Made by a program: the position numbers and the translations under genes
In this document: positions 33,727 to 47,422 of the stretch, piece after piece
How positions within the stretch are numbered: the stretch's first letter is position 1
Layout: the number at the start of each line of letters is the position of its first letter
Notes under the pieces: generated by a model
The model's input: only the letters and a program-made list of their open reading frames with translations
What the model was told of the DNA's origin: nothing
The model's database searches: none
Assembly: GCA_028583405.1 (NCBI GenBank)
Contig: CM053264.1
Location: 12,109,287 to 12,173,286 of the forward strand
DNA length: 64,000 nt
Direction: 5' to 3'
DNA from: Pogonophryne albipinna
Taxonomy: Eukaryota > Chordata > Actinopteri > Perciformes > Artedidraconidae

Positions 33727-34176
33727 CATGCACTGCTATAAAATACAGTAGCTATGGTCGGCCCATCTGCTAACTTGCCACATTACTGAGTGGTCTAACT
33801 TAGCTGCTCGTTAGCATAGCCCGGACTGCACTATTGCTACGCTGAACTGTACGACAACTAGTCATGTTACTCTACGAAGGACTCCCTGTAAGCTAATTTT
33901 TACGTAGACTGGTCACTGTTTCTAAATATAGCACTTTAATTTGAATGTCAGTCTCACTGTTTGCATACGTTTGTGATTAGCTGGTTGTGCTCAGATAATT
34001 GGTGTTATTCTGCCAGGTTGATGTCGGTTATGGCAGCTAACGTTTTGGGGGAATTTGTTCACTGTTCAATGTAGAGGGAACGGAGGTTAAGTAAGGGAAG
34101 GATAGGACTGACCCACGTCAGGAAGGTTTGTATCCAAGGAGATACACATGTTTGATGATCCCAATGGGACTGGGGG

Positions 34177-35374
<1,198 letters not shown>

Positions 35375-35639
35375 TTCTCAGCAGAGCATCCCCCCCCCCC
35401 TTTTTTTTAAATACTATTTAATATTCACTCTTTATTTAATTTTGTTTTTATTTCCTTGCCCCCCCCCCCCTCTTGTATGTTTGTGTGAATGAGATTGCGG
35501 GGTATTGGGGTTCGTGTTTATTTGTCAACTGTACTAGGAAAACACAGTATTTTACATGTAATGTCTTGAAAATGTCCGTTTGATATCTGTGCGAAAACTA
35601 ATAAAAAGATTTATAAAAAAAAAAAAAAAAGTGAATGTT

Positions 35640-36216
35640 TTTCACCAATGAGTTTTCTGCGTATAGGTCTACATCTTAACAGACCATTAACAAGTGCAAC
35701 ATCAATACTGTACTGAATGAAGTGGTCCAAACTTGTAAACACACACTACACCATGTATTGTTGGCAGACGATTGTTATTAGCTTGTTCAAAATTACCTTG
35801 AATTACCATATTTCCCAAAATGTATGAAATCAAACTAAAAATGACAGAAAACATGATTTTAATATTCAAATTTATTTTAGAAAACAGGCAGCAATGCGTC
35901 CCTGAGCAAGACTCTTAACCCGATATTACTCTCCAAACGCTGTGGAATAAATGCAGAGGACACATCGTATGTGCACATATACAGTGACACAAGATACCCC
36001 CATAAAAAAGAGGGTGTGTAAGAACCATTGGTGCAACTCCAAACAAGAACAGCCTGAAGCTTCAAGTCTTCCATGAAGGCGAAGCTGTAAACATTTGACT
36101 TATTTTTGACTGTAAGAACAACAGTCTATTGTCCATGAAAGAACAGTATTGTCTATGAGGCGGTAACCTTTGTACTGTATGCACAAGGAAAACACATTAG
36201 AGTGTGGTGGGGTACC
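35640..36216. other. intergenic sequence, nothing recognised
   Basis: No repeat ends, genes or tandem units can be supported. The region lies just 3' of a minus-strand pseudogene and could hold its 3'UTR. Confidence 0.35.
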
Positions 36217-38888
36217 CTAAGTTGGACTTGCGTTTGTTTCACTTGTGTTCGTTTCACTTGTGTTCCTTGGGATGCCTCCCTCGCGCTCTGGAGCATAACG
36301 AAGCCACTTCTTCACAGTTTCACTGAAGCCATTGTGGGTCAGCTTGCGGTCGAACTGCCGAGCAGCAGCTGAAAGACAAGATTACAAAAATAAGCGTGAG
36401 GAAGAGAGAGTGTGTGTATCCCATACAACTTCTGTTATAATAAGAAAATCACTCTCACTCTGTACAGTAACACAAGCTACAGTCAGCAGCCAGTTTGCTA
36501 AAAGACTGGACTGGAAAGAGGAGCAAACGGCTAGCCTGGCTCTATCCAGGTAATAACATTTGCATCCGAGCACCTCTAAAGCTCACCAATTAGGTTGTCT
36601 TTTTTTGGTTTATTTCTTATAGCTTCACCATCACCTGATTCCAACCTAACCTTTTTTGTTAGATTAAGTTCATGCTTTATTCTTCAACAGGGGATTACAG
36701 AGAGACATGAAACAAGGGCAGAGAAGAGACATAAAATACATTATAGGAGTTGGATTCAAACTCGGTAGTTGGTACTATATGGCTCACAAAGAGCATAATT
36801 ATGTTCTGAATCACCATCAGTCACACCTCACTCCCTAAACTTAAGCTAATAAGTAGTTTGCAGGGGAGGAAACTCACCAAACATGCAGTCTTGTATTGCC
36901 GGTTCCTTGAATGGCTTCTTGCTGCTGCAACGCTTGTCTTTCTTTCCAGCCTAAGGCGTTAGTCAGAGCAGTTGCCAGCATCCGTCTGATCAGGTTCTCT
37001 GAATTGGTGCCTCCTACCAGAGCCAGACGAGCAATCTAAATCAGACGAGAGAAACAAATAGGCCACTGCTTTAACTGTTGTATTGAGCTACGTTCTGTGG
37101 GACATACATTAGAAACAGCACAACAGCACTCTTATTTCATACACAGAGACCAACTTTGTTTTTTATACACTTGATACACAGCCCATGGTATTCAGTCAAG
37201 TTCATGCCAGTCGTTATGTTTAACCACTTTAACCCCGGTGTCCCAATTTTGGTCATGTCAATATAAATGTTAGATGTAAATGTTACTACAATTATATGTG
37301 GTTGAGTAGCTAAGACTAGAATTATTTGTGGTTGAGTAGCTAAAGGGCAATAACTAAGCACATTTTGACTGCACTGATATTATCCACATTTCATAAATGA
37401 ATGCAGTTCAGTCTGTCAAATTACCATCTTTTGACGGACTGATTCATTCTTCAGCAATGATTCAGCCTCATTGAAGTCGTCTTCATTGGCGATTGGCAGC
37501 TGGATGGGGAACATATGGGTTGTGGCTGACCCTGGTCCCTGACTACCAGCCGTGGTCATGTTGCCCTCTGCCAACTCATTCTTGATGAACTGCACATCTC
37601 TGGACAGGCCCTTTACCACCACAAGTACTTCAGCGAGCATTGAAGTCATCTTCTGGATGGCAATGTCTTAAGAAAAATATAATTGAAAAGTGTAAAGTGA
37701 GAATTTGCAAATAACCTGCAAATGACTCATGAGGAATTACACTAAGTCTAATAGACTTGCCTTTCAAAAGCAGCCTGGTGTCATCGCCGTGCATCTGTGT
37801 GGTTCCATCTGTAAAACGCAAACATTCTGCACACATTTTGAAAGGTTATTAGGTGTGTGTGTGTGTGTGTGTTTAAGTTTGTGTATGTGTGTGCCTGTGT
37901 GTGCGTGTGCGTGTGCGTGTGCGTGTGCGTGCGTGCGTGCGTGCGTGCGTGCGTGTGTGTGTGTGTGTGAATATATTGTGATCAAGTGTTTAGTCAGTAA
38001 CAGGGGTCTCCCCTTCCCTACAGCTCTTTGGTAAACAGAAAAGGCATTTTCAGTATCCTATCAGGAGAGAGAACTCATACAGATTAATTGAATACACAGG
38101 ACCACAATGGAAACAAGCCCTCAGGGCTTTTTGTTATCCTTGGCTTTTAGCATTATTGTATAACTGTGCCCCTGTACTTTTTTCAAACTGTTGATAAAGT
38201 ATTCAATCAAAGAGGGCAGATGAACAAAGAAGAGAGCAATGATCATCATCAGAATATAGAGATTTAACCTTTTCACACACACACACACAGATCAGAAAAT
38301 GTCTACAAATGTTAGATGATCGTCTTGTTCACTTACCATTGCAACCATGATCAGGCACTGACTGCATGGGATCAAACTGGTGGCAGTTTCCTCTAAAGAA
38401 GTCTAGAGGAGGGAAAAACAAATGCTGTAACATTTACACAAAAAACACGACTAGTGTGATTTGATTTGTCTACAAAGATATTACTTTACATTTTAGTAGT
38501 AAATTGGGTTCATTAATGAGGAATACAATGGCATACCATTTTGTGCACGTTGTGGGGGTGTACTGCACCGAGCCGTATCCCATTCCCGATATCCCTGTAG
38601 AAACAAAATCATTAGTTATATTTCACTATACTTTGGGAGTAGCAACATAACCTGATGTTCCAGCATATTGTTGTCAACTACCACAGGATATCTGAACACA
38701 AAATCTGAATTGTAAGTCATACATATGTCAAATAGTATTCATTGAGTTCTGTGTCCCCGTCTCTCAAAACGTTAGTGTCGTGAAAGAGTAGGGCATCATA
38801 CCAGTACTTGTACTTGCTCGCTGTGGGGCCTGTAGCTGTGGGGCCTGGAGCTGGTGGTAATGGGCAGCACCAAATCCTGACATCCCAG
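36217..38888 (-). pseudogene. decayed multi-exon gene ending in a DUF4806-like domain
   Basis: Minus-strand exons with plausible splice sites are 38802-38888, 38537-38594, 38337-38402, 37761-37808 (GC donor), 37425-37666, 36878-37035 and 36217-36368. Their frames mostly continue across junctions. The end of the product reads FPIQLPIANEDDFNEAE, then IARLALVGG, NLIRRMLATALTNAL and, last, KKWLRYAPERE. This is the layout of DUF4806, a domain of unknown function common in fish gene families. Exon 36878-37035 needs a frame change in its middle to link LTNAL with KKDKR, which breaks the gene. A sequencing indel is an alternative explanation. Confidence 0.55.
37853..37972. repeat. GT/GC-rich microsatellite
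   Basis: A GTGT run grades into GTGC repeats inside an intron of the DUF4806-like gene. Confidence 0.9.
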
Positions 38889-38955
38889 CTGAAACACACA
38901 GTAGGAAATAAAGTTATTAGCATATGACACTATTGTAACCTCCCATGTAAGGAAA

Positions 38956-39233
<278 letters not shown>

Positions 39234-39292
39234 AGATAAACTATATTTTTTGATGATCTGTCACATATATTCAAAACAGTTATTATGCTGAC

Positions 39293-40341
39293 TTACATGC
39301 CACAGCCTCAGAAACCTGGAGTCATCCTCATGCAGAAATCCAGGCAGGGAGGAGAGCAGCACGTCGGCTATGGACGTCACCTTGATCCTTGAGTGCGAAA
39401 ACATATCTTTGTTTTACTTTGGATGCTAAACAGCATAGCCACACAACAATTTATATCACAAGGGCTCTTCCATGACTGAAGAGATTACCATTTTGAAGCA
39501 ATTGAGGCGTCTGCGATCCCACCTGTATCTCATTAGCACAACAACAAGGTGCAATAACATTAACACTGCTGTTCCCTCCCCAAACACAAGTATCTTAATA
39601 ATAAATCTAAATCTATCAGGCTGACCCCTCGGCCCCCCAACACACACACAGAAAATCCACTCTAGTATGATAATAAAACACCAAGAGGCTTAACCGACTC
39701 ACCTGGAGGTCATAGGCGGTGAAGAGCTGAACTTCAGACACTTCGCCTTTGCGTGCCGCCTTCTTCCTGAACAAGCTCAACAGCATGCCGATCCAACTCC
39801 GCGTAAAAGTGGTTCTTCAGGTTGAGGTTCGTTATCCTGTGAAACTCTGCACAAATATAAAATGACTATTTAATTCAGAGTACAATGTATATGTGGACTG
39901 AAGGCAGCAGAGATAAACAGAAACATGACATGCTAAATCCGAGTAAACATGCCAAAGTTATCAGTGACAAAGGCACACAAAATTATTATACAGTTGTAAT
40001 ATCTAAAATATTTTCACCTGTGACTCCATTGTCAAGGCAGGCCAGCGTTCCAGGATCTCTCCAACAGGTAGCTCATCATTGATGATCTCATTGCGCCGCA
40101 GGGCAAAGGTAGTCTGCATTAACTTTGCAATCAAGGGATGGTTTTTATCTCTCATCTTAACACACACTAGCACCCCCCCCCCCCCCTAACGCGGCGCACC
40201 TACAGTGTAAGCGCACCACAGTTTCGCTGCTGCGAGGCTCCACAGGCTCCACTAGCACCCCCCCCCCCCGCCCCAAGCGCGTTAGTTTCTCCACTGCAAG
40301 GCTTACCAGGCCCTTTATCTGCCAGTTGCTTCAGTTTCAGC
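39293..40341 (-). pseudogene. decayed SAMD3-like gene segment
   Basis: Minus-strand exons at 40307-40341, 40018-40166, about 39697-39850 and about 39298-39385 encode, in order, KLKQLADKGP, a block with TTFALRRNEIINDELPVGEI and LERWPAL, FHRITNLNLKNHFYAELDRH, LFRKKAARKGE, and LPGFLHEDDSRFLRLW. This order is that of fish proteins annotated SAMD3-like. Frame changes inside the exons near 39790 and near 39350 (apparent small deletions) break it. It may be the 5' half of the same gene as 36217-38888 or a separate one. Confidence 0.5.
40167..40275. repeat. duplicated unit with poly-C runs
   Basis: ACTAGCACCCCCC occurs at 40167 and 40251 with roughly 84 bp of related sequence between. Each copy contains a run of about 13 C. 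The duplication lies between two exons of the SAMD3-like pseudogene. Confidence 0.6.
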
Positions 40342-40972
40342 CTAAAGAGAAAAAACATTGAAGGTTAGCTGGGTTGCAAAGTTTTCACAAAATGATCAGA
40401 GAAACACTATTTTCGAGCATAAAATGGCGGCAGGCGGCGCGCTTTCTTCTTTTGTTACCGCATGGATGTCTGGGCAGGTTTTATTAACTTTTAGAGGCAT
40501 AGAGGATTTACGTTAATTTTATCCACTAACGTTGTGCCACAACCGTGCGTTCTGCATGTTTTGTAAAAGCAAGCTAACTTGAAACCCATTGTAAAATGAA
40601 TAGTCTAGTATTTCAAGTTAGCTTGCTTTTACAAACATGGATAAAATGATAGTAAATCCTCTATGCCTCTAAGTTAATAAAATATGCTCAGACATGCATG
40701 CAGTAACAAAAAAGAAGAAAAAAAACTGCCACCATTTGCGGTTCGAATTTTCCAGAGAACTTTTGCAACACAAACGTTCCACTTTGAGATATAACTTAAA
40801 GCAATATAAAATACTGTCTTACACGTTTAAATCATTTTTCAAGTGAGGCAGATATTAAATCTAGGCTAGCTAACAAGAGCTCAAATCAAACACCATGCGA
40901 CACAAAGTGCATTAGATGCAGAAATTAATAAAACATCATTTAAATACTGTGCAAAGGCAAGACGTAACTTAC

Positions 40973-41065
40973 CAGAGTAGCGCGGTCAAATTCCGGCAGT
41001 GAGACTCGAGAGCACGGTGGGCAAAGTATACTTCTGAAAGTTTGAGTGATTTCATCCGAGAGGAG
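40973..41065 (-). promoter_or_regulatory. possible noncoding first exon/promoter of the minus-strand pseudogene
   Basis: On the minus strand, CTCTG|GTAAGTTACG at 40973/40972 is a strong donor after a GC-richer segment that starts near 41065-41120. The short unit TTTTACAAAACATG/CATGTTTTGTAAAAGC nearby (40555-40640) is an inverted repeat. Confidence 0.3.
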
Positions 41066-41349
41066 CTATAATGGCGGACTCAAATGAACGCATGGATGAG
41101 AGCAGTGAGGCACGTCGGGGGCGGAGCACATACGTGATGACGTCAGACAGATTCAGTAAAAACATTTTAGTACAATCCCCAATATGACCCAAAGTGGATT
41201 AATACTGTATACAATATTACAAATCAGTTCATAGTCATCAGAAAATTAGCGGTGAATTAACTTTTATAAATGTTTGGGTTAAAACAACCCATATTCTTCA
41301 AGAAGCTTGGACTGTTCGGTCTTACAGTGCACTAAATCGTTCTAACTCC

Positions 41350-41605
41350 GTTTTTAGAATCCGCCTTTCGGATATGTTGTACAGCTCGCCAAGACGCACG
41401 CGTGGATGTCTTCGCCTTTCTCGTACGACACTCCCACCCAGAGTCTTTCACTTTCAGGGAGCCTCACAGAGGGTAAGACCTTTAGGCCATACTGAATGAA
41501 AACTTTGAAAAACAAACTAGGAATGTTGGACCGGGACACCAAGGGCATCCACGCGTGCGCCTTGATGAGCTGTACGACATATCCGAAAGGCCGATTCCAA
41601 AACCT
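41350..41605. repeat. inverted repeat with 50-60 bp arms
   Basis: The left arm 41350-41408 (core CCGCCTTTCGGATATG...CACGCGTGGATG) and the right arm 41546-41605 are reverse complements with about five mismatches over the 48-bp core. They are separated by about 137 bp. No transposon termini or TSD were recognised. Confidence 0.8.
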
Positions 41606-42364
41606 TATAGTTATCGAGATATAACGCAAAATAGAAAGCCCCTTGACCCCAGCCAATTAAAGAGAACCGTAAGGCCGTGTGTGACGAAAGTTATATGGGC
41701 ACGTTCGGGGCAGCGCGCTGACCCAGAATCTGGTGTTTGATTTTGAAAAAAATATTTTTCCAAGCCTTTGAGACAGTTATTTATGATTATCTTGGCCACT
41801 AGAGGTCGTACAGCTTCGAGACTGGCACCGTTGGATTCAGCGTCAAAAAGTAAGTCGGAATAGATATATTTTGATAAAAGACAAAACAAAAAACAACAAC
41901 ATTAGAGTCCAAGACCTAGCCCATTCGATTCAATGTCCTTTTCTGAGTCTGAAAAAGTGTTTTTTAATTTTAAAAAAAAGAAGCAAAATCTGCAACTATT
42001 TCAAAAATCTGTAACTTCTTATTGAAAACTTGTAGACCATTGATGTCACCTACCATTCGACTCAGCGTCATCCAATTAGTGGGGGGGAGGCATAAAAAAA
42101 GGAAATAAAGATTCTGCTAAGTCCCTAGCTCAATGAATGTTAGGGACCCAAAATAGTGTCACTACAAAGTACTACCAATCGAATCCACATTGCCTGAAAC
42201 GTGCTCCTAACTGTTTGTTGGTGGTCAATTTTGGCCTCAACACTTTTTCGGATTTATGTGGGATATTTCTCCCCCCCCACCCCCACACACAGACTACACC
42301 CCCCCCCCCCCTACAGAGTACCCCCCTCCCTCCCCCATCAAGAAAAAAAGAAAAGGCAAACAGC
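41606..42364. other. intergenic, low-complexity C/G runs only
   Basis: Poly-C/poly-G tracts lie at about 42078-42088 and 42272-42335. No gene or complete repeat is recognised. Confidence 0.35.
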
Positions 42365-42548
42365 ATAGATTCAACATTGATTCAATGTTGGCATTTCAAT
42401 CATTAAATTCGACCACAATACAACGTTGATTCAATGACATCTTTTCAACATTTAAGGTTGATCCACCATCAATCTTCAACCTTAACCAAAAATCTACATT
42501 TTTGACCATAATTCAACGTTGATTTAACATCTTTTGCTATCTGGGCAG
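42365..42548. repeat. second ATTGATTCAATGTT array with terminal ATCTGGGCAGTG
   Basis: Units with ACATTGATTCAATGTT, AACGTTGATTCAATG and AACGTTGATTTAACATC resemble the array at 32387-32760. It ends in TTTTGCTATCTGGGCAGTG, which looks like a transposon terminus. The left counterpart of that terminus was not found. Confidence 0.55.
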
Positions 42549-43167
42549 TGAATACATGTGTAGGAAAATTATGTATACACTAGATTTTTTTTTAAATATA
42601 CAGAAATATACACTACAGTGACATCTGGCGTCGTTTTTGTAAGACATTTTTACTTTTGCATACTTAATAAAATGAATGTGAAAAAATTCATTAATTATTC
42701 ATTTAACGGGGACCTCACCAATTGTCAGAAAACACAACCCTCTCTCTTTTCCTCCATACCCAAATCTCTAAAAACGGGGCTGTAACGGATCTGATACAGA
42801 CTGATCCAGATTTGAACACTTCTATGAACGAGGGGACCGTGCGGCAGAGTTTCAGTTCGATTTTTTTTCGCCCGGTCAACATGTCCATTAAAGTTTAAAT
42901 CTTCCGGACAAAATTAGAAAACTGCCGGTCAATGGTCTTCTTTGTTATTTATTGAGCTTTAAAACAAATTAATAATGACTCTAATCATATAAGAATAAAA
43001 CACGGAGGATGGAGATCCATTTCCTCCACCTCTTCTGACAGCCCAGCAGCTGATCTCAAAGCACGCTCCCCTCTCCTGCATGTGGGCGTGGTCAGCTGCA
43101 GCTCACAGAATCAGCCTAAACAAGTTCATTCTTTCAACTACCAGTATTACTGGAGAAAGACAGTTCC
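42549..43167. other. intergenic sequence, nothing recognised
   Basis: AT-rich, then mixed sequence up to the truncated Gypsy element. No supported feature. Confidence 0.35.
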
Positions 43168-45289
43168 TAAGCTCCATGTTATCGGATTCGGTGCTGCGGG
43201 ACCTGCCGTTTGTGTTTGTCTACCTCGACGACATACTCGTCGCCAGCGCTTCAGTGCAGGAGCACCTGTCCCACCTCCGAGCCCTTTTCACACGGCTCAA
43301 CGAACACGGATTAATCATCAATCCTGCAAAGTGCCAGTTCGGGGTGTCGGACATCGATTTCCTGGGGCACCGCGTCACCAAGGGCGGTGCGACACCTCTG
43401 CCAGCGAAGGTGGAGGCTGTTGCGGCTTTTCCTCGCCCTGCTCACAGCCCGGTAGCTCCGTGAGTTTCTGGGGATGGTGACCTTCTACCACCGTTTCATC
43501 GCCCGGGCCGCACACATCATGCGGCCGCTGTATGAAGCGTTGAAAGGCAAGACCCCCGTCCAGGCGATCGACTGGACAGCAGAGGCGGACGTCGCTTTTG
43601 CTGAGGTCAAGATCGCGTTGGGTCAGGCGGCTTTGCTGGTACACCCATCATCTACGGCTCCCATCTCCATCACCACGGACGAGTCGGACTACGCGGTCGG
43701 CGCAGTGCACGAGCAGTGGGTGGAGGGCGCTTGGCAGCCGCTCGCCTTTTTCGGCCGCCAGCTGACGCCCAGAGAACGCAGGTACAGCGCCTTTGACCGA
43801 GAGCTCCTTGGACTTTATTTGGCCGTGCGGCACTTCCGTTTCATGCTGGAAGGCCGTGAATTTACGGCGTTTGTCGACCACAAGCTGCTCACCTTCGCCA
43901 TGTCAAAAGTGGCGGAGCCTTGGTCGGCACGTCAGCAGCGGCAGCTGTCCTACATATCAGAGTTCACTACGGACATTAAGCACGTGGCTGGCAAGTCGAA
44001 CCTGGTTGCTGATTGCCTCTCCAGAGTCGTCATCGGTGCCGTCCAGTTGGGCCTGGACTATACTCGCATGGCGGCGGATCAGGTCACAGATCCCGGCGTC
44101 CAGGCTCTGAAGGTGGAGGGCGCGGGGCTGCGCTTGGAGGACGTGGTGTTCGGCGACGCGGGCGTTACCCTCCTGTGTGACGTTTCCACGGGCCTGTCGC
44201 GGCCAGTTGTTCCCGCCAGCTGGAGGCGCTCTGTGTTCGAGGCGGTGCACGGCCTGTCACACCCCGACGTTAAGACTTCGGTGCGCTTGGTGGCCGCGAA
44301 GTTCGTCTGGCAAGGACTGAAAAGGGACGTGAGGACTTGGGCCAGAGAGTGCGTGGCTTGTCAACGCGCTAAGGTCCACCGCCACACGAGGGCCCCTTTG
44401 GAACGTTTCCTGGTGCCTGAGAGGAGGTTTGACCACGTCAACATCGACCTGGTTGGCGACGTGGGTGTGTCGTTTTGGCACCCCGTCAGACATTTCCTCG
44501 GACAGAGGCTCACAGTTCACGTCCGAGCTCTGGAACGCCGTGGCGAGTGGTCTGGGGGTTAAGCTGCACAGGACTACCGCTTATCACCCTCAGGCTAACG
44601 GCCTTTGTGAGCAGTTCCATCGCTCCATGAAGGCGGCCCTCAAGGCCGGCCTTACGGACGGTAATTGGGTCGACAAGCTGCCCTGGGTGATGCTGGGCCT
44701 GAGGACTGCGCCTAAAGTAGACCTGCAGTGCTCTACGGCTGAGATGGTATACGGTCAGCCGCTGAGGGTTCCTGGGGATTTCCTCCCTAACGCATCAGCT
44801 CCCTGGTCGGCGTCGGCCCAGCGGGCTTTCCTGCAGGACGCCGCTGAGGCCTTTGCTCCGATCCCTACTACTCAGCACGATACTCAGGAGTCCCGGGTTC
44901 CCGCTGAGCTCTGCTCGGCGGGGCACGTGTTCATCCGATACGATGCGCACAGAGGCCCCCTGCAGCCCCCGTACGATGGGCCTTTCCGGGTCTTGGAGCA
45001 CGGGGACAAGCACCTGGTGGTCGACCTGGGTGGCAAGGCCGAGCACGTCTCGGTGGACCGGGTGAAGGCTGCTCACCTGGACTTAGACCAGCCGGTGGTG
45101 CTGGCTCGACCTCCGCGACGGGGACGTCCCCCGGCTGTGACCCCTGTCACGGATTTAGGACCTGTTGTTCCGGTACCTCCTCTTCCGGGGGCCGTGCAGG
45201 CGGATGTCGCTTCTCCGGCTCCTGTGCTCAGGAGTCGTGGGGGTCGGCGCGTCGTTCCTCCCCGCCGCACAGACTTTCTTTACATGTGA
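43168..45289 (+). pseudogene. Gypsy pol pseudogene (RT tail, RNase H, integrase)
   Basis: Frame 1 (to about 43462) carries FVYLDDILVAS (YLDD box), NPAKCQFG and IDFLGHRV. After a frame change near 43460, the frame at 43474-44455 carries RNase H (ITTDESDYAVGAV, RRYSAFDRELLGLY) and the integrase HHCC finger ending CVACQRAK. At about 44455-44465 a deletion with frame change removes the middle of the integrase core: the first Asp (NIDLVGD) is followed almost at once by RFGTPSDISSDRGSQF. The C-terminal part to 45289 is intact and ends in a proline/arginine-rich tail. Confidence 0.85.
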
Positions 45290-45303
45290 ATTCTGGGGGG
45301 GCT

Positions 45304-45516
45304 TGTGTGGTGTCACGTGATGGGACATAATTCACCTCTGGTTATTGTGTTGCAACACGGACCCGTTAGAGAGGGCACCGGAAGCTAGGTTCATTCATGC
45401 TAGCTTCACAACAAGTAATAAGCTAATGTCTTAACCTGTCTGAATGTTCTTTGATAATAAAGTGTGGAGTTCCATACTGAACACACCGCCTCCGACTCCC
45501 ATTCATCGGCTCTACA
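45304..45516 (+). repeat. 3' LTR of the Gypsy element
   Basis: It starts TGTGTGGTGTCACGTGATG and ends GGCTCTACA, about 213 bp, with a polyadenylation-like AATAAAG near 45457. It directly follows the polypurine tract. No second copy is in the window. Confidence 0.7.
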
Positions 45517-46333
45517 ATAGTATGGTTTTGCTACATTTCCCGCCTAAGGATCATATTCCCACAATGCAGCAGCACTATGTGCATAGTGCATTAACCCACT
45601 TTTGTAAAATAACGCAATAACGAATCAGAAAACACTTCACAGACTTATTTTGCAGCTGCTTCGTTTCACTTCAAAACAACACATACAACCGCTCTACCAC
45701 TCTCGCTCGCTCTACCATGCACGCGTCACACACCCCCCCCCCCCCTCTCTCTCTCTCTCTCAAAGGGATAGCGATCTGATTCTGCATTACCCTAATATCA
45801 CAACAATTCCGAGGTCTGAGCCTTCATCTGCAGCTAAACGATCATTCACTCCCGCTGCAGCAACATTATCCCCCGCTGAACAGACAGTTTTCGAAATAAT
45901 TAACAATATAGGCTACCGGAAACCAACGTTACGTTACTAATCTAAACAGTCAGTGCATTTTGTGGAGTCAGTTGGCTTGCTCTCTAAACAATTAACTCAT
46001 GAATGGGACCTACCTCAACAGCTGTTTGGCCAAATAATAATACAACTCTATCTCGAGATTAAATACGGACTTTTGAGGGAAAAAAAAGGCAATAATAACG
46101 AGAATAGATCTAAATAATCCGTTAAAGGACACAGCGGTTCTCTCCTCTTGCTCCTAATAGGACACCCCAAAGTATTGTACAGTAATAACAAAAGTTACTG
46201 TAACATTACAGCACTAATTACAGTATTGCTGTAATGTTGTTGTACATTTTACAGTAACATTACAGTATTGCTGTAATATTATAGTATGGTTCTGCTACAT
46301 TTCCCGCCTAAGGATCATATTCCCACAATGCAG
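45517..46333. repeat. direct repeat pair of about 54 bp, 762 bp apart
   Basis: ATAGTATGGTTYTGCTACAT through CACAATGCAGCA occurs at 45517-45570 and 46279-46333 with one visible difference. The DNA between has CT-microsatellite sequence (about 45735-45760) and no gene. Confidence 0.75.
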
Positions 46334-46440
46334 CATAATGTACAGTATTACACTGTATTACAAATTCAAAGTAAATTACTGTGGGTAATACAGTAATTTA
46401 CTGCCTAGATTACAGATTTTTTTTTACAGTATAATGGAGA
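46170..46440. repeat. TTACAGTAA-rich repeat
   Basis: Many alternating TACAGTAA/TTACTGTA palindromic units resemble a fish MITE family, but no ends or TSD were assigned. Confidence 0.55.
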
Positions 46441-46639
46441 TGCAGTTATTTCCAGCATTCTTTATTTAACATTCATTCAAGTATGTGATGCCTTTTATCT
46501 GCTAATGTACAGGAGGAAGAGTGATACACTGTCTGTCTAGTTGGCTTACATAACAGTTAAAGTTTACAGCCTAAAAAACATGGAGCATTTTTTCCCCTTT
46601 TATTCATTTTTATGTCAATTTGCACATTTCATGGTGACG

Positions 46640-46790
46640 CTCAGCCAGACCCGGCGGCAGACATACGTCTCTGGGCGGGCATTTGATTTACCAGGGCGGG
46701 CCCACCCCCACCCCCACCCCGAAACTTACATTTCCCGGGAAATCTCGAGATTTGTCAAGGGGGGGGGGGGGGGGGGGTTGCCATAAGGCT
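46640..46790. repeat. transposon debris with poly-G tract
   Basis: CAGACCCGGCGGCAGAC-type sequence is followed by GGGCGGGCCCACCCCC and a pure G run of about 20 at 46759-46778. The complete element cannot be delimited. Confidence 0.4.
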
Positions 46791-47422
46791 GTTGAGTATA
46801 TAGGCTACATCCATTGGTTGGTTTTGTGGCACATTTGTAACGCTGTGCCAACTTGGGCAAGCGCAGGCAAACTTGAGGAGCGCGCACAGGGTGGAGAGGT
46901 GGAGTAAGGTTGAGCGATGGAGAGAAAGGGAGAGAGAGAGAGATTGAGCGAGGCAGAGAGCATGTGCAGCGGTCTGCTTGCGCACAGAGCAGGAGTTTGT
47001 GAGAGAGCCGGCTTGAGTGTCAATTTCTCGTCAAAATATAATTGATTGCCAGCCTCCCTGGCTTTCTAGCTCGTTGGTAACGTAACTGATGTCTTCTAAT
47101 GTGCCTGCATCTGGCGCTGAGTTGCCATATTCCTTTCAAGTGTATGTGAACCACTTCCTGATATCCATTGTTGCAGATAAATATAAATGATAATAGCCAA
47201 ACTAACCTAGCAAGAGTAAACTGACAGGCTGCTGTGCCGCATCTCACTCAAAAACCCACACGACTTAACCCAGCGAAAAACCAGTCTCGCGCGCAGCCTT
47301 TCATTCAGAATTTCATTAAGAATTTCATAGCAAAAAATGCTATTAAACTAAACTTTCAACATAGTTTAAAACAAAAATAAATATTAGGACAAAGCCCTAC
47401 AAATAACAACAATAAACATAAT
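46791..47422. other. intergenic sequence with GA-rich tract
   Basis: A purine-rich GAGAGA segment lies at about 46918-46950. No gene is recognised. Confidence 0.35.

Larger units (their letters stand above)
43168..45516 (+). mobile_element. 5'-truncated Ty3/Gypsy LTR retrotransposon
   Basis: The fragment begins inside the reverse transcriptase and runs through RNase H and integrase to a polypurine-like CTGGGGGGG (45292-45300) and a 3' LTR (45304-45516). The 5' LTR, gag, protease and most of the RT are absent upstream. The region is notably GC-rich compared with its flanks. Confidence 0.85.

Noticed and set aside
43080..43167. 5' LTR of the Gypsy element just upstream of the pol remnant
   Set aside because: Sequence before 43168 does not match the 3' LTR at 45304-45516, so the copy is truncated.
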